Below are positions 63,239 through 64,000 of a stretch of DNA of 64,000 bases, in pieces. The notes beneath the pieces were generated by a model. That model did no database searches. It was not told where the DNA came from and saw only the letters and a list, made by a program, of their open reading frames with translations. Position 1 is the first letter of the stretch. The number at the start of each line of letters is the position of its first letter. The translations under genes and the position numbers were made by a program. The DNA is from CAVVSD01 sp963757125 (GTDB lineage: Bacteria > Actinomycetota > Thermoleophilia > Solirubrobacterales > Solirubrobacteraceae), in the NCBI GenBank assembly GCA_963757125.1, contig CAVWQP010000002.1, forward strand, positions 62,001 through 126,000. The letters run 5' to 3'.

Positions 63239-64000
63239 GTGCGCGCCTTCGTCTGTGACCACTGCGGCCTGCTGCTCTTCTTCGAGAACACGCTGTGCCT
63301 GCGCTGCGGGACCCCGCAGGGCTTCGTGCCCTCCCGGCTCGACCTCGCCACCCTCGAGCCGGGGTCGGACGACGAGCGCGAGCTCCGCCGCTGCGCCAAC
63401 CAGCAGCTCGCGGAGTGCAACTGGATGCTCGAGCCCGGCGAGCCGGGCCCGCTCTGCCTCTCCTGCCGCCTGACCCGGACGCGCCCCAACGACGCCGACC
63501 TCGCCGGCCTTGCCGGCTTCGCGAAGACCGAGGGAGCCAAGCGGCGCGTCCTGGCCGTGCTCATGGACATCGGGCTCCCGGTCCGCGAGGGAGAGCTCAT
63601 CTTCGACCTGCTGTCGAGCACCTGGGAGCCGGTCGTGACCGGGCACGCGGACGGCGTCATCACGATCGACCTCGCGGAGGCCGACGACGCGATCCGCGCC
63701 CAGCGACGCGCCCAGCTCGGCGAGCCGTATCGCACGATGGTCGGCCACATCCGCCACGAGCTCGGCCACTACTACGAGCCCATCCTGGTCGACGAGACCG
63801 GCGCGCGCGATGCGTTCCGCGCCCTGTTCGGCGACGAGCGCGAGGACTACCAGGAGGCGATGGACCGCCACTACGCGCAGGGCGCGCCGCCCGACTGGGA
63901 GCAGGGCCACGTCAGCGCCTACGCGACGATGCACCCGTGGGAGGACTGGGCCGAGACGTTCTCGCACTACCTGCACATCCGGTCGACGAAGCAGACCGCG
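63239..64000 (+). CDS. Putative zinc-binding metallopeptidase, 5' part
   Basis: The frame is open to the right edge (254 codons visible). N-terminal zinc ribbon: FVCDHCGLLLFFENTLCLRC G, with further Cys in RRCANQQLAECNW and CLSCRL. The later VGHIRHELGHYYEPIL is an HExxH-type site, with WEDWAETFSHYLH supplying the third ligand region; this is the DUF2248-type 'zinc-binding metallopeptidase' family that accompanies ATP-grasp/transglutaminase operons. GTG 63239 is used, seven bases after the upstream stop. Confidence 0.9.
   Translation, partial: MRAFVCDHCGLLLFFENTLCLRCGTPQGFVPSRLDLATLEPGSDDERELRRCANQQLAECNWMLEPGEPGPLCLSCRLTRTRPNDADLAGLAGFAKTEGAKRRVLAVLMDIGLPVREGELIFDLLSSTWEPVVTGHADGVITIDLAEADDAIRAQRRAQLGEPYRTMVGHIRHELGHYYEPILVDETGARDAFRALFGDEREDYQEAMDRHYAQGAPPDWEQGHVSAYATMHPWEDWAETFSHYLHIRSTKQTA

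Overview
The window is very GC-rich DNA (by eye around 70% or more) that is almost entirely coding. It holds about 62 genes on both strands, packed with 1-4 base stop/start overlaps. Gene content and order point to an actinobacterium, probably of the class Thermoleophilia (Solirubrobacterales-like). The main reasons are the tilS-hpt-ftsH-fol-coaX-dus-greA-lysS-clpC order, two adjacent Ku genes, GC-biased codon use and many leaderless-type promoters (TANNNT placed 5-10 bases before ATG/GTG). The taxonomic placement is inference.

Layout. 0-8 kb: end of a Ca2+/H+ exchanger and a TerC protein, a frameshifted acyl-CoA dehydrogenase behind a palindromic operator, a SnoaL-like protein, an AraC-type regulator, an FMN-binding protein, a siroheme nitrite/sulfite reductase, a VOC protein and a K+ channel. 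8-10.2 kb: a poorly preserved patch with a broken secreted protein, a doubly frameshifted TetR regulator and a shattered collagen-like protein. 10.2-17.5 kb: a hydantoin/ureide degradation cluster (racemase, HyuB, frameshifted HyuA, carbamoylase/allantoate hydrolase, and a divergent cyclic amidohydrolase). 17.5-21 kb: HIT protein, an uncharacterised 226-residue protein, aldo/keto reductase and small membrane or stress-like proteins. 21-22.7 kb: two Ku genes. 22.8-28.4 kb: one sulfur operon, cysH-cysD-cysNC-Stf0-type sulfotransferase-sulfatase, behind a 12-base inverted repeat.

28.5-33 kb: HD-GYP response regulator, SRPBCC protein, Sir2 deacylase, SDR-like protein and an MFS exporter. 33-38.6 kb (minus strand): a three-domain cell wall hydrolase with a structured leader resembling a c-di-AMP riboswitch, followed by a HAD enzyme, a methyltransferase-like protein, an orphan GroES-like protein, an S4 RNA-binding protein with an apparent CTG start, and a coiled-coil membrane protein. 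38.6-41.5 kb: a phasin-like protein, an unassigned structured intergenic region, and a MerR-HTH/class III adenylate cyclase fusion. 40.6-54.5 kb: the conserved core block tilS, hpt, ftsH, SDR, folP, folB, thioesterase, folK, coaX, dus, greA, lysS, clpC. 54.5-56.8 kb: a divergent TetR/MFS pair sharing a 34-base palindrome. 56.8-64 kb: a transglutaminase/DUF2126, ATP-grasp/alpha-E, transglutaminase and zinc metallopeptidase operon, a conserved but poorly characterised peptide-ligation-type system.

Eight genes carry indels that would restore family-length proteins if corrected. Either the sequence has residual indel errors or several genes are recent pseudogenes; the sequence alone cannot tell. 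I found no tRNA, rRNA, CRISPR array, insertion sequence or prophage.
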